Positions 31,501 through 41,315 are shown, counted from the stretch's first letter. The stretch: DNA of 64,000 nucleotides from Marchantia polymorpha subsp. ruderalis (GCA_037833965.1 AP031356.1:2564501-2628500); one strand, 5' to 3'. Made by a program: numbers and translations. The notes: generated by a model not told the origin, from the letters alone.

Positions 31501-32003
31501 TACGAGTTTTCCGACGCTCATAACTTCTCCATTCCTGATCCATCTCCGGCGCTCTTGGACTCGTTAGAACGAGCGTCCCGAGCTCTGTCTAATGCAACTT
31601 CCACCAACTGGATCTACCGTGTATCCCGATTGTTATGAAGGTTTTCCCTTTCCGCGCTAGCGGCGCTTCGCCGAAGGCGCACTCATGGTCGGATGCCTTT
31701 AGAGGTCCGGGCCCTTCCCCTGACGTCTTTAGCACAACCTCCTCCTGAGGTGTCTGCGCCGGAAGCGTAGCTTCCTTATACGCTAGAGGCGCGTGAGTAG
31801 AGACACCTCAAAAAGGAGCTTTTGCCGAAGGCGCCGAAGACGTTGGCGTTGGTACATCCGACTACGTGATTCTTTGTGCCCTCGTGACGATCTCATCAAT
31901 CCACTCTATTTAGCGTACCCTTCTCTAGCTACAAACACTGCTTTGGTACTAGTTTTCTAAAATTGTTTAAATTCTGCAAAAAAACAAAAAGCGTGTTACC
32001 ACA
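28530..32003 (-). repeat. A2 3' LTR (left copy)
   Basis: It runs from TGTAATAACCCACCAGAGG to GTTACCACA. Its outer side is preceded by 17 nt (28513-28529) matching the sense-strand spacer just inside the 5' LTR. It carries the N-terminal part of the LTR ORF. Confidence 0.92.
28717..30648 (-). CDS. LTR-resident ORF, N-terminal part (A2 3' LTR)
   Basis: 643 codons from the ATG that begins the conserved block (MSKVPQLRVSPLRVPQIGLR); the frame is also open upstream but without an ATG. It contains the N-terminal domain (residues 1-225: FLLWGWNW, RTRDYKDRLRRN, GTLNHLSPYLIVFYRAMGCLT) and the disordered Arg/Pro/Ser/Thr region with EEPASTPPAPAPA. It reaches EQIVPLLRYLDRKTSKY and stops after eight foreign residues (ASSEHPPS) created by the LTR deletion. 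The coiled-coil C-terminus is lost. Function unknown; complementary in content to the A1 version, which keeps only the other half. Confidence 0.62.
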   Translation of the reverse strand: MSKVPQLRVSPLRVPQIGLRAFQDVLLRLKLDFLLWGWNWTCPEMVREYLQERHKPSRGFRPHPERWEIGNWAQVLGRCAGEEGDLLFEADSVKVSQEEEVSYNELFKVARHPKNGFRTRDYKDRLRRNVATALLQILQPTKTAYMHGWQVEFVELVLSGAPVHWARLLWKVTRQHAQEERGGTLNHLSPYLIVFYRAMGCLTNAEKTRFPQLSRSYPGRYSREAEVDTDPDEEPASTPPAPAPARAAEERRSERIPRKRKWDERPEDRQPEVPAAPTRGRPTPEPHSRPKQRARRMPTVTEETRRTPTRRNLTQEEIITQVLGKTAETSAQKAPRPSGGDGRTDDRPTASRMTESRQTEGRPTERRVEPDSRPEAGESLADEPTILRGSSSAEGTSGRTPPTSRPSGVKTRRVYPTPSRTTNGRPTASRTTESQPDSPTARRMGPTTSVRTPSADAPSARTPSAQIVPEGQAAEAGGARATKVTAASTPSQTEDRAGTGAQAVGSPTALDILAGSGAAVAAEAAARHSSRESPRDSVATEILATEDDTSSEEQEEESVQKTPTGVLCEQIVPLLRYLDRKTSKYGSALKPQSYVETIRRRTRSKVARWASRCGVYVDRNTALRQHLAVTQKLYRASSEHPPS

Positions 32004-32018
32004 TGCCCCCCTCCTCAA
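32004..32018 (-). other. Polypurine tract of A2
   Basis: Sense TTGAGGAGGGGGGCA immediately before the 3' LTR, as in A1. Confidence 0.85.
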
Positions 32019-32040
32019 TTGTGAGCGCCCACGCGAACAT

Positions 32041-34881
32041 TTACACGTGGTATTTCTTCAGACGCCATCCGTTCACGCGGGTGCCTAACCATTCTCCCGT
32101 CAGTTCTGCGAGTTGGATGGATCCATTTGGAAAAACTTCTATCACCTTGTAAGGTCCCATCCACCTCAAGTGGAGCTTGCCTGGAAATCTAGCATGTCTG
32201 CTATCGTATAGCAGAGCCAAATCGCCCTTCTCCAGCAGTACTGGTTTGAGCCTTCGATCGTACTTCTCTTTCCGCCTGAGTTGTAATTGCTTTGTCCGAT
32301 CTTCGGCCTCTTGACGTCTTTCCTCCAGTGCCATTACCTCTTGCAGTCGATATGCCTGACTTTCTTCCGCGTCCAGCCTTCTCTGATCTAAGGTCCTCTT
32401 GGTAGGTATCTCGAATTCGATGGGTAAGATCGGATGTTGCCCATAAACTAGGAAGTAAGGTGTTTGCCTGGTGGTGACTTTTTCTGCCGTTCTATATGCC
32501 CATAAGGCGGCCGGTAGCTTGGTGTCCCAGTCATGAGCATGGTTTACAGTCACCTTGAGGAGTATCTTACAGAGTAATCCATTGGACTTCTCTGTCAGAC
32601 CATTTGCCTTGGGGTTGTATGGAGTAGTCTTCCGATGCTTAATCTGGAAGTGCCGCGTCAAACTTTCTATCACCTGATTCAGAAAGTGCGTCCCTCTGTC
32701 ACTGACTATTTCTAGGGGGCACCCGTAGCGGGTGATGATTGATTCGAATATGAACCGTGCCACCGCGGCTGCGTCATCGTGCCTTGTGGCTTCTGCCTCC
32801 ACCATCTTGGTCGCATAGTCTGTTGCTACCAATATGTAGCGCCTGCGCGTGCCTTTAGTGACAGGTTGTATTGGTCCCACGAAGTCGATCCCCCATTTTT
32901 CAAATGGTGCTAATGGCATGATTGGTGTAAGAGGCCATCTCGTGGTCGGAGTCGGCCTTCCCGTCCTCTGGCAGCTGTCGCATTTGCGAACGTAGTCGTG
33001 TACATCTTTGAACATCGTCGGCCACCAGTATCCTGCATTCACAATTTTGGTCACTGTGTTTCTGGTGGCGTAGTGACCACCAGCGTCTTCTGTGTGCATG
33101 GCTTTGACAACTCGCGGTACTTCAGACTCCTCTAGACATCTGCACAACCTCTCGTCTGCCATTTTCTTGAACAAGACCCCCTGTTGAAGCTGGTAAGGTC
33201 CCGCTTTATGAACGAAGACTGTGCGCTGCTCCGCATCCAATCCTTCCGGACATTGGAGTGTGAGCAGAAACCTGTATAAGTCCGCGTACCTGGACTCATG
33301 GCTGGCGGACAACTGAAAAAGTTGTTCGTCGGGAAAATCATCCACTACTTCCTCCTCTATGGGTTCGGTCCATAGTCGGGAGAGGTAGTCCGCGTTCTCA
33401 TGGTGAACGCCTTTCCGTGTCTGTACAGTGTAGGTGAATTCCTGCAGCAGTAGCACCCACCTGGCAATTCGTCCGGACAGATCCGCCTTCTTCACCAGGT
33501 GCTGTAAGGCGTAATGATCTACATGAAACACGAACTCATAGCAGATCAAATAATGTCGGAACTTCTTACAGGAGTACACCATTCCCAACGCCTCCCTCTC
33601 AGTTGTCGTGTACTTCTTCTCTGCTGCTGACAACTGACGACTCGCGAAGTAAATCGGGTAGTCTTTCTTGTTGTCGTCCTTCTGACTGAGAACCACCCCG
33701 ATTGCAAACGCCGACGTGTCTACATAGACATGGAAAGGTCTGTTCCAATCCGGACTTCTCAGAACCGGAGCAGTCGTCAGTTTGGCCTTGAGCGTTTCAA
33801 AGGCCAGCTGTTGCTCCTTGCCCCACACATAGGGTTCATCCTTCTTAAGCAGCTTTGTCAGATCGGCTGCCAAGATGGCATACATATTTATGAACCTTCT
33901 GTAATAACCTACATGGCCAAGGAAGGCCCTCAACTCACGCAGATTCGTTGGCGGCTGCAGTTCGAGAATAATCTTCACCTTCTCTACATCCACTGCAATG
34001 CCATCGGACGAAACTCGGTGCCCCAGCAGGATTCCGCTGGTCATGAAGAAGAAACATTTCTCAGGGTGTAAGGACAAGCTGCTCTCCCTACATCTGTCGA
34101 ACGTTTGCCGAAGATGGTTAAGGTGCTCCGACCTCTTACCGAAGACACAAAAGTCGTCGATGAAAATTTCTAGGAACTTCCTCAGGTGCTCTTGGAAGAT
34201 GTTTGTCATCATCCGCTGGAACGTCGCTGGCGCGTTGCACAGACCGAACGGCATCTTGTGATAAGCATAGGTTCCCCAGTCGGTTGTGAAGGTTGTTTTG
34301 TCCTTGTCCTGTTCCCTGATGGACACCTGGTTGTAGCCGGAAAATCCGTCTAGGAAACTGTAGCATTCATGCCCTGCTACATGGTCCAGAATAGAGTCCG
34401 TGAAAGGAAGAGGGTGATGGTCCTTCCGCGTTGCTGCGTTCAGCTTCCTGAAGTCCTGACACACCCGGATCTTACCCGTCAGTTTCTTGGGCACGATCAC
34501 GATAGGCGACACCCACTCGCTACTGAGTACCGGGTAGATGATTCCTGCGCTCAGGTACTTATCGATTTCGTCCTTCACCAATAATGAATATTTTGGGTTG
34601 AGCCTGTATTGGCGTTGGCGAACCGGAACTGCCTCGTCCAACAAGTCGATCCTGTGCTCTCCATACCTTGCAGGTATGCCTTTCATGTCTTCAATCCTCC
34701 ATGCGAAGACATCCTCATACTGGCGAAGAAACGCCTGTACCCTGTTCAACTCTTCTCCTTGTACCTGGCTTGACACCTTCAAGCCTTTACCTGGACTGAG
34801 CTGCAGTTCGCAGCAATCACTCGGGTCAACAATCCCCTCTGTGTGACTGATCTCGCTTCTGCCCAGTCCGGCTGCTAGTTG
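32041..34881 (-). CDS. pol: A2 Pol: reverse transcriptase, RNase H, integrase
   Basis: Open from directly after the UAG at 34884-34882 to the stop: 946 codons with no ATG start, in frame with gag-protease. Residue numbers count from the TTG at 34782. Reverse transcriptase: VCQDFRKLNAAT, FGLCNAPATFQRMM and a FIDD active site (207-210). RNase H: D355 in VYVDTSAF. Integrase zinc finger: H563, H570, C601, C604. Integrase core: D633, D695 and E731, with exactly 35 residues between the last two. The C-terminal domain has RWMGPYKV and no chromodomain. It copies element RNA to DNA and integrates it. Unlike A1 there is no frameshift, so this is the best candidate for a functional Pol here. Expression as Gag-Pro-Pol by stop readthrough is inferred. 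Confidence 0.93.
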   Translation of the reverse strand, partial: QLAAGLGRSEISHTEGIVDPSDCCELQLSPGKGLKVSSQVQGEELNRVQAFLRQYEDVFAWRIEDMKGIPARYGEHRIDLLDEAVPVRQRQYRLNPKYSLLVKDEIDKYLSAGIIYPVLSSEWVSPIVIVPKKLTGKIRVCQDFRKLNAATRKDHHPLPFTDSILDHVAGHECYSFLDGFSGYNQVSIREQDKDKTTFTTDWGTYAYHKMPFGLCNAPATFQRMMTNIFQEHLRKFLEIFIDDFCVFGKRSEHLNHLRQTFDRCRESSLSLHPEKCFFFMTSGILLGHRVSSDGIAVDVEKVKIILELQPPTNLRELRAFLGHVGYYRRFINMYAILAADLTKLLKKDEPYVWGKEQQLAFETLKAKLTTAPVLRSPDWNRPFHVYVDTSAFAIGVVLSQKDDNKKDYPIYFASRQLSAAEKKYTTTEREALGMVYSCKKFRHYLICYEFVFHVDHYALQHLVKKADLSGRIARWVLLLQEFTYTVQTRKGVHHENADYLSRLWTEPIEEEVVDDFPDEQLFQLSASHESRYADLYRFLLTLQCPEGLDAEQRTVFVHKAGPYQLQQGVLFKKMADERLCRCLEESEVPRVVKAMHTEDAGGHYATRNTVTKIVNAGYWWPTMFKDVHDYVRKCDSCQRTGRPTPTTRWPLTPIMPLAPFEKWGIDFVGPIQPVTKGTRRRYILVATDYATKMVEAEATRHDDAAAVARFIFESIITRYGCPLEIVSDRGTHFLNQVIESLTRHFQIKHRKTTPYNPKANGLTEKSNGLLCKILLKVTVNHAHDWDTKLPAALWAYRTAEKVTTRQTPYFLVYGQHPILPIEFEIPTKRTLDQRRLDAEESQAYRLQEVMALEERRQEAEDRTKQLQLRRKEKYDRRLKPVLLEKGDLALLYDSRHARFPGKLHLRWMGPYKVIEVFPNGSIQLAELTGEWLGTRVNGWRLKKYHV

Positions 34882-34887
34882 CTATTC
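34876..34887 (-). promoter_or_regulatory. Readthrough stop context between gag-pro and pol (A2)
   Basis: Sense GAA UAG CAA CUA, identical to A1. There is no second stop and no frame change on either side. The UAG-CAR-YYA context is the one used by tobamoviruses and proposed for the SIRE1 retroelement env junction. Confidence 0.75.
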
Positions 34888-37719
34888 GTCATCCGGATAC
34901 ACCTCGTCTCCTTCCTCCTCAATGGAGCAGCAAGTGACGTAGCCCACAAAGTCTTCCGACGTTTCGGTCTCTGAAGTGCATGATGAGCTGGTCTCCCCTC
35001 CGGTTGTGTAACCGGAGGTGGTGGAAGGTGTTTCGCCTTCATGAGGTACCTTGGTCCACGGTACGGTAATGACAGTCGGAGGGTCAGCAGGGCTACGGAA
35101 CTGTAATCTCTTCCTACTCCAGTCACACCTTGCTTTGGCATCGTATAGCCAAGGTCTGCCAAGCAGCACATCATAACCTTTCTTCATCAGAGGTTGCAGT
35201 ATTATGTAGGACAGTTGAAAGTCCACTCCTCCAATGTTGGTTCTCACATTGCTCAACATTCCTAGTGGCATTCTGCGTGTTTGATCGGCCAGTCGCAATA
35301 CTCGGGATGTAGGCTCGAAGGTCTGGAATCCCAAGGAGTTCGCTGTCTCCTCGGTCATGATATTCACGCCCGAGCCGGAGTCCACTGGTACCTTCTGAAT
35401 GACACAACCTCCGATCTCTACTTCGATCTCTGGAGGTCCCAGGTCTCCCCCTTCCACTCTGTACACATCCGGAAGTTTCTCTTTTCGGGGTTTGCGTGGT
35501 CTGCGCAACGAAAGCATCAGCATCCTCCTGTACGTCTTATTGTCTTCCAACAACTGGTGGAAGGAAATATTTGCCCTCTGGCTCCCCATGTCTTTCACTA
35601 TGTCGTAGGGAGTGTTGGAAGTCACGGCCGGAAGTTTCCCTGTACTCGCGGTCGGAAGGGGTGTAGGGGGCCTAACCGCCTTCCGGTCGTCGGATGTCAT
35701 TCCGGCGTTCAGTGCTTCCTTGATGAGGTGACTCACCTCATCTTTGATGTCCGGAAGGTAATCTCGAGTCCGGAACTCTTCTGAATACCTATCCGCCTTT
35801 TCTGAGTTCTGCTCCGGCTGGGTGTTTCTCATAGCCGGAGGTGTACCCGGCCTTCTCCTCGGGCCTTCTCTAACTTCTTTAGACTTCCTCCTCTCTTCCC
35901 TACGCTCGAGGCGGCGAGTGTCCTCGTGGCCTTCTCCTTTCCTCTTCGAACTTCGGGTTTCTACCCGACCGCACATTACTTCTTCCTCTGGCCATACTTC
36001 GTTTTCTTCAGCTGGGTCCAGACTCAGTTCTACCTGGTTGACCTGCACTTCTTCCTTGCCAGGTGTTGCTACGAAACGCACGGTTGGCCTAGGGATTGGT
36101 GGCTGGTCACATTCAGCTGCTGTATGTCCGGACTTCTTGCAATTGCTGCACAATGGTGCATACCCCATTGGCCTCCTCGGGTGGGGACAACTTGGCGCGT
36201 AATGCCCCATGTCTCCGCAGTTGTAGCAACCATCGAATTGTGCTCGAGGTCGGTTATTTCCTGTGTGATTTCCTGGAGGTGCCATGCGTCTTGGTGGGAG
36301 TGTACCCGCCATTTCCCTTGGAACAAAGCGCGGTATATGCACCGGTGGGTTCGGAGTTGTAGCTGGAGCTGTCTGTACCGAGTAGGCGGTGTCCTCAACC
36401 TGCTCAGCATAATACATAGGCGGCTCAGCATAATACATGGGGGTCTCCCACTGTGGTGCCCATTCGACCGCATTCACTGGGTAAGATGGCCTCGCGGACA
36501 TGCACTCCGTGTTGGCATGTCCCACCTGTCCGCACGTAGTACACCAGAGATTTGCTCGTTGTCTCGCAGGTGATTTACGTCGGTCTTGGCCTCCCACTAC
36601 ATGAACTTTCAGGTCCGCAAAATTCTTCACCAGGTTGTCTACCTTGGCTGCGATGTCCCCTTGAGTCTTCACTGGGATTCCCTTACCTCGATCCTTCTTC
36701 TTGATCGCACTGCGTTTCTTCTTCCGTCTTTCTTCTTCTGAAGATGACGAGTCCTCTTCCTCCTCCGAGGAAGAACTTGATTCGGAGGAGCTTGATTCTT
36801 CTGTCGAGGAAGGCGAGTTCCTTCTCTTCCGACGTCCGCCTTGCGACTTCTTCTTCGTCGACCGTCGGTCGCGTCTTCGAGTGTCAAGGGTTGACGTCTC
36901 AAAGGTCTCCGCGGAAGCTATCACATCTTGGATTGTGTCAGTCTTGCCTCTCCTACAGAAGGTCTCCATTTCTCTTGAGAGCCCCGTCACATACCAATCC
37001 ACTGCCTGTTGTACCGAATACGGTTCTCCCGGGCCTGTCTTCGGAATTCGATCTAGGAGGTCTTGGAATCTCTCCGTGTAGTCTCGAAGATTCTCCTTCC
37101 GCTCGCGTCGAAGATTTCGAAGCCGGGTCAGAACTCGACTGTCGTATCCGAGTTCGCGGAACCGCTTCAGAAACTTTTCCTTGAGCTGAGCCCAGGTCCG
37201 GATGCCAGTGGGGTCGGTGCTCTCATGGTTGTACCAGCTACGCGCTCGTCTGCGTAGCAGGCTAGGAAAGATTCGTAATCTGTCTTCATCACTGGTCTCA
37301 CGATTGGCGATGGAGACAGACTCGAAGAGCTTTATGTATGAATCTGCATCATCGTCGTCGCCCGTTCCCGTGTATCTTGGATACGAATGTTTGGTGGTAG
37401 GTTGGGAAAACACCTGGCGGAGATTGGCTTGATGTTCTGCCATCGGTGATCCTGTCGACGGACTGATCCTAGGTTGGCCAAACTCAGGAAGAGTTCCCGT
37501 CGGAGGGATGTCCAATAGAACTGTTAGCTCAATGCTCTCGGTAGGTGAACTGGAACGCCTTTGTCTTCCAGTAGTCGGTGATGGCGATCTTTCTGCAGAG
37601 TCCTCACTGGGAGTCTTCTTTTTAGTTCGCCGTTTTGTTTCCACGGCTTTTTCTGAATCTCGACGGAGTTTCCGTGTGGCTCTCGCACTCAGGTTTCCCA
37701 CACTATCGCTCGTCGACAT
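34882..37719 (-). CDS. gag-pro: A2 Gag-protease polyprotein
   Basis: 945 codons from an ATG 43 nt inside the primer-binding site. Basic Ser/Thr-rich N-terminus; Gag domain (about 95-275, SYIKLFESVSIANRETSDED); acidic Ser/Glu tract (about 305-330) followed by a Lys/Arg patch. Three complete CCHC zinc knuckles lie at 393-406, 498-511 and 524-537. The aspartic protease has DSG at 780-782, with LLGRPWL downstream. Intact, with all three knuckles, in contrast to A1. It ends at a UAG with a readthrough context. It should form the particle and supply the protease. Confidence 0.93.
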   Translation of the reverse strand: MSTSDSVGNLSARATRKLRRDSEKAVETKRRTKKKTPSEDSAERSPSPTTGRQRRSSSPTESIELTVLLDIPPTGTLPEFGQPRISPSTGSPMAEHQANLRQVFSQPTTKHSYPRYTGTGDDDDADSYIKLFESVSIANRETSDEDRLRIFPSLLRRRARSWYNHESTDPTGIRTWAQLKEKFLKRFRELGYDSRVLTRLRNLRRERKENLRDYTERFQDLLDRIPKTGPGEPYSVQQAVDWYVTGLSREMETFCRRGKTDTIQDVIASAETFETSTLDTRRRDRRSTKKKSQGGRRKRRNSPSSTEESSSSESSSSSEEEEDSSSSEEERRKKKRSAIKKKDRGKGIPVKTQGDIAAKVDNLVKNFADLKVHVVGGQDRRKSPARQRANLWCTTCGQVGHANTECMSARPSYPVNAVEWAPQWETPMYYAEPPMYYAEQVEDTAYSVQTAPATTPNPPVHIPRFVPREMAGTLPPRRMAPPGNHTGNNRPRAQFDGCYNCGDMGHYAPSCPHPRRPMGYAPLCSNCKKSGHTAAECDQPPIPRPTVRFVATPGKEEVQVNQVELSLDPAEENEVWPEEEVMCGRVETRSSKRKGEGHEDTRRLERREERRKSKEVREGPRRRPGTPPAMRNTQPEQNSEKADRYSEEFRTRDYLPDIKDEVSHLIKEALNAGMTSDDRKAVRPPTPLPTASTGKLPAVTSNTPYDIVKDMGSQRANISFHQLLEDNKTYRRMLMLSLRRPRKPRKEKLPDVYRVEGGDLGPPEIEVEIGGCVIQKVPVDSGSGVNIMTEETANSLGFQTFEPTSRVLRLADQTRRMPLGMLSNVRTNIGGVDFQLSYIILQPLMKKGYDVLLGRPWLYDAKARCDWSRKRLQFRSPADPPTVITVPWTKVPHEGETPSTTSGYTTGGETSSSCTSETETSEDFVGYVTCCSIEEEGDEVYPDDE

Positions 37720-37762
37720 TCACCGAGCATTGCTGCTCAAGGTTTCTGGTGTTGACGCACTG

Positions 37763-37780
37763 TTCCCGGCAGCGGCGCCA
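37763..37780 (-). other. Primer-binding site of A2
   Basis: Sense TGGCGCCGCTGCCGGGAA, the tRNA-Asp-like site, one base different from A1 near the 3' end. It lies 22 nt from the LTR (spacer 37781-37802). That spacer is the source of the 17 nt found outside the other LTR at 28513-28529. Confidence 0.75.
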
Positions 37781-37802
37781 AAAAGAAGTTGTCGGCTCCT
37801 TA

Positions 37803-40800
37803 TGTAATAACCCACCAGAGGCTAAAACTGCAGTATGGTGGTAAAAAGATCGAACCCACAGGGACAGAGGCAACACACAGAGTAAAAGTGTCACGTTTAA
37901 CAGACTTTTGGTAGAGTTTGAATTCTAGGCAACTGTCACTCCCAGAATACTGTAGTGCTCGACTCGGAGGCTCGACTCGGAGGAGGAACTCAACTCGGAG
38001 GATGCTCGGAGGATGCACGGTACAGCTTCTGGGTGACCGCCAGGTGTTGTCGGAGGGCGGTGTTCCTATCCACATATACTCCGCATCTAGAGGCCCACCT
38101 TGCCACCTTGCTCCTCGTCCTTCGCCTGATTGTCTCCACATAAGACTGCGGTTTTAAGGCACTTCCGTATTTGGATGTCTTGCGATCCAGATATCGCAGG
38201 AGTGGAACTATCTGTTCGCACAGCACCCCTGTTGGCGTTTTCTGCACTGACTCCTCTTCTTGCTCTTCCGAGCTCGTATCATCCTCAGTCGCGAGGATTT
38301 CAGTCGCCACCGAATCCCTTGGCGACTCCCTGGAACTGTGGCGCGCAGCAGCTTCTGCTGCGACTGCTGCTCCACTGCCTGCTAAAATATCCAGGGCAGT
38401 GGGAGATCCCACTGCTTGAGCCCCTGTTCCGGCTCGATCTTCGGTTTGTGAAGGGGTCGACGCCGCAGTGACTTTTGTCGCTCTTGCACCGCCCGCTTCT
38501 GCTGCCTGTCCTTCCGGCACAATCTGCGCGGAAGGTGTCCTTGCTGAAGGTGCGTCCGCCGAAGGCGTCCGCACACTGGTCGTTGGCCCCATCCGTCTTG
38601 CAGTCGGCGAATCCGGCTGACTCTCTGTTGTCCGACTCGCAGTCGGCCGACCATTAGTTGTCCGACTGGGAGTCGGATACACCCTGCGCGTCTTGACTCC
38701 ACTTGGCCTACTTGTTGGTGGCGTTCTTCCAGAAGTGCCTTCCGCCGAAGACGACCCTCTGAGGATTGTTGGCTCGTCAGCCAAACTCTCTCCCGCTTCC
38801 GGCCTGCTGTCCGGTTCAACGCGCCGTTCAGTTGGCCTTCCTTCCGTCTGTCGACTTTCAGTCATCCGACTCGCAGTCGGCCGGTCGTCAGTCCGTCCAT
38901 CTCCTCCCGAAGGCCGTGGTGCCTTCTGTGCAGAGGTTTCTGCCGTCTTCCCTAGAACCTGAGTGATTATCTCTTCCTGTGTGAGATTCCGCCGGGTCGG
39001 AGTTCGCCTGGTCTCCTCAGTAACAGTTGGCATTCTGCGTGCCCTCTGTTTTGGTCGACTATGAGGCTCGGGGGTGGGCCGACCACGAGTCGGCGCAGCT
39101 GGTACTTCCGGCTGCCTGTCCTCAGGTCTCTCATCCCACTTCCGCTTGCGCGGAATGCGCTCACTTCGACGTTCTTCTGCTGCTCTGGCTGGAGCCGGAG
39201 CCGGAGGCGTACTGGCAGGTTCCTCGTCCGGATCCGTGTCTACTTCGGCCTCCCTCGAATATCTACCTGGATAAGACCGGCTCAGCTGCGGAAACCGAGT
39301 TTTCTCAGCATTCGTCAAACATCCCATCGCCCGGTAAAACACGATTAAGTAAGGCGATAGATGATTGAGCGTTCCTCCCCTCTCTTCTTGCGCATGTTGG
39401 CGCGTCACCTTCCACAGAAGTCGTGCCCAATGCACCGGAGCTCCTGACAACACTAGCTCCACGAACTCTACCTGCCAACCATGCATGTAAGCGGTCTTGG
39501 TCGGCTGCAATATCTGCAGCAATGCTGTCGCGACATTTCTCCGCAATCGATCCTTGTAATCCCGAGTCCGGAAACCGTTCTTGGGATGTCTAGCCACCTT
39601 GAAGAGCTCATTGTAAGAGACTTCTTCCTCTTGGGACACTTTCACGCTGTCGGCCTCGAAGAGGAGATCCCCTTCCTCGCCGGCACACCTGCCCAACACC
39701 TGCGCCCAATTGCCAATTTCCCATCTCTCTGGGTGTGGGCGAAATCCGCGAGAAGGCTTGTGTCTCTCTTGCAGATACTCGCGCACCATCTCCGGACACG
39801 TCCAATTCCACCCCCATAGGAGAAAATCGAGCTTCAACCTCAACAGCACATCTTGAAATGCGCGTAGACCGATCTGTGGCACCCTGAGTGGAGACACTCG
39901 CAGCTGGGGAACCTTCGACATTGCGTTGCCTGCACACACACAAACGTTCTCCCTTTCGCTCGCTCTCTCACAATCGCCACTGCGCGTCGGCCACTCAAGC
40001 ACTGACTGCTCACTCTCTCTGCGCTCGTTCGAGATCGCTACTCCAATTCTTTCAAGGTCCGCCAAGATCCTTGCGCAACTCGTCTCCGCACTCTCTACTC
40101 TCACTGCAGGTCGCTCCGCCCTTGCGCGTAATCTTGGAACTGGAAATCGCAAAGTCAAGAATGAGAGAATGAGACTGGAGCGCAGTCTTTTCTTCTCCGA
40201 TTTCAAGAACGTCCAACGTTCTTACTGGTTGCAACGTACGCAGCCGGCTATACGGCTTAACGGTTCGCCCTTTGCATGCGCGAATTCACGTCTCCGCCTT
40301 GCGCGCATTCGCATGCTTAAACGTTGAATTCTCCCGCCGCCGCCACCTTCCGGACTCGAGTCCGCTGTAGGGTATACGTCGGCCCTGTTGTCTTTTCCTA
40401 ACCCGCCCTTCTCCGGAGGCGTGTTGCCGCTGGTGCGTTCATTATCCGTCGGCGCCTTGCTGGAGGCGCACATCCAGCCGGAGCGAATTACGCCGGCGCG
40501 CAGTCGTACCGCCTATTTTGTCCTTTATGCCTCGTCCGTTGCTGCCAGCGCATATCCGTCAGCGCAACTCATGCCAGCGCATCCGGCCGTCAGCGCCACG
40601 TCGGAGGCGTACATCCGACCGGCGCTTTCCTTCCATGAACAGCCGCCAAGGGCGCTTCCGACTCTGAGTTGGTTTCCTTCTGTGAGCGCGTGATTCCGCC
40701 GAAGGCGCATCGCCGAGGGCGTACGGGAATCCTTTCCGGCTGTGAACCCTAGCGCGAACGGCGCATGTCCGGCTACGAGTTTTCCGACGCTCATAACTTC

Positions 40801-41276
40801 TCCATTCCTGATCCATCTCCGGCGCTCTTGGACTCGTTAGAACGAGCGTCCCGAGCTCTGTCTAATGCAACTTCCACCAACTGGATCTACCGTGTATCCC
40901 GATTGTTATGAAGGTTTTCCCTTTCCGCGCTAGCGGCGCTTCGCCGAAGGCGCACTCATGGTCGGATGCCTTTAGAGGTCCGGGCCCTTCCCCTGACGTC
41001 TTTAGCACAACCTCCTCCTGAGGTGTCTGCGCCGGAAGCGTAGCTTCCTTATACGCTAGAGGCGCGTGAGTAGAGACACCTCAAAAAGGAGCTTTTGCCG
41101 AAGGCGCCGAAGACGTTGGCGTTGGTACATCCGACTACGTGATTCTTTGTGCCCTCGTGACGATCTCATCAATCCACTCTATTTAGCGTACCCTTCTCTA
41201 GCTACAAACACTGCTTTGGTACTAGTTTTCTAAAATTGTTTAAATTCTGCAAAAAAACAAAAAGCGTGTTACCACA
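37803..41276 (-). repeat. A2 5' LTR (right copy)
   Basis: Second 3,474-bp LTR with the same internal deletion as the left copy. The outer end GTTACCACA abuts host sequence GTACTAATAC directly, with no extra bases, unlike the left junction. Confidence 0.92.
37990..39921 (-). CDS. LTR-resident ORF, N-terminal part (A2 5' LTR)
   Basis: Translation identical to 28717-30648: 643 codons, N-terminal domain plus disordered region, truncated before the coiled coil. It lies upstream of gag in the sense of the element. Confidence 0.6.
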   Translation of the reverse strand: MSKVPQLRVSPLRVPQIGLRAFQDVLLRLKLDFLLWGWNWTCPEMVREYLQERHKPSRGFRPHPERWEIGNWAQVLGRCAGEEGDLLFEADSVKVSQEEEVSYNELFKVARHPKNGFRTRDYKDRLRRNVATALLQILQPTKTAYMHGWQVEFVELVLSGAPVHWARLLWKVTRQHAQEERGGTLNHLSPYLIVFYRAMGCLTNAEKTRFPQLSRSYPGRYSREAEVDTDPDEEPASTPPAPAPARAAEERRSERIPRKRKWDERPEDRQPEVPAAPTRGRPTPEPHSRPKQRARRMPTVTEETRRTPTRRNLTQEEIITQVLGKTAETSAQKAPRPSGGDGRTDDRPTASRMTESRQTEGRPTERRVEPDSRPEAGESLADEPTILRGSSSAEGTSGRTPPTSRPSGVKTRRVYPTPSRTTNGRPTASRTTESQPDSPTARRMGPTTSVRTPSADAPSARTPSAQIVPEGQAAEAGGARATKVTAASTPSQTEDRAGTGAQAVGSPTALDILAGSGAAVAAEAAARHSSRESPRDSVATEILATEDDTSSEEQEEESVQKTPTGVLCEQIVPLLRYLDRKTSKYGSALKPQSYVETIRRRTRSKVARWASRCGVYVDRNTALRQHLAVTQKLYRASSEHPPS

Positions 41277-41306
41277 GTACTAATACTTGTGACGGCATTC
41301 TGGCAG

Positions 41307-41315
41307 TCTCCCTAG
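41307..41315 (+). other. Exon 2 of secreted-protein copy 2 (Ser-Pro-stop)
   Basis: TCTCCCTAG preceded by the acceptor TTCTGGCAG. It matches exon 2 of the intact genes (TCTCCATAG), and the flanking ACTAATACTTGTGA and GACGCGATCA are shared with 47790-47845. It belongs to exon 1 at 27654-28109, from which A2 now separates it. Confidence 0.75.

Larger units (their letters stand above)
28530..41276 (-). mobile_element. Complete Ty3/gypsy LTR retrotransposon A2
   Basis: A 12,747-bp element of family A, minus-sense, with 3,474-bp LTRs (28530-32003, 37803-41276; offset 9,273) whose contained frames translate identically. Gag-protease and pol are both unbroken apart from the readthrough UAG. It sits antisense inside the intron of a secreted-protein gene. 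Only GTAC is shared by the two host flanks (28480-28483 and 41277-41280), not the usual 5 bp. The left flank carries a palindrome plus 17 nt of element leader. Relative to A3 its LTRs lack about 1.4 kb (equivalent to about 56951-58341, junction at a shared AGCTT), which removes the C-terminal coiled coil of the LTR protein and the TATA/hairpin region. Confidence 0.93.

Noticed and set aside
28513-32003. A second, tandem element sharing the left A2 LTR
   Set aside because: Only 17 nt of internal sequence lie outside the LTR, and host sequence follows; an untrimmed cDNA end explains this better than a recombined tandem element.
32041-32200. Chromodomain at the integrase C-terminus
   Set aside because: The tail after GPYKV is short and ends at WRLKKYHV without an aromatic-cage motif.
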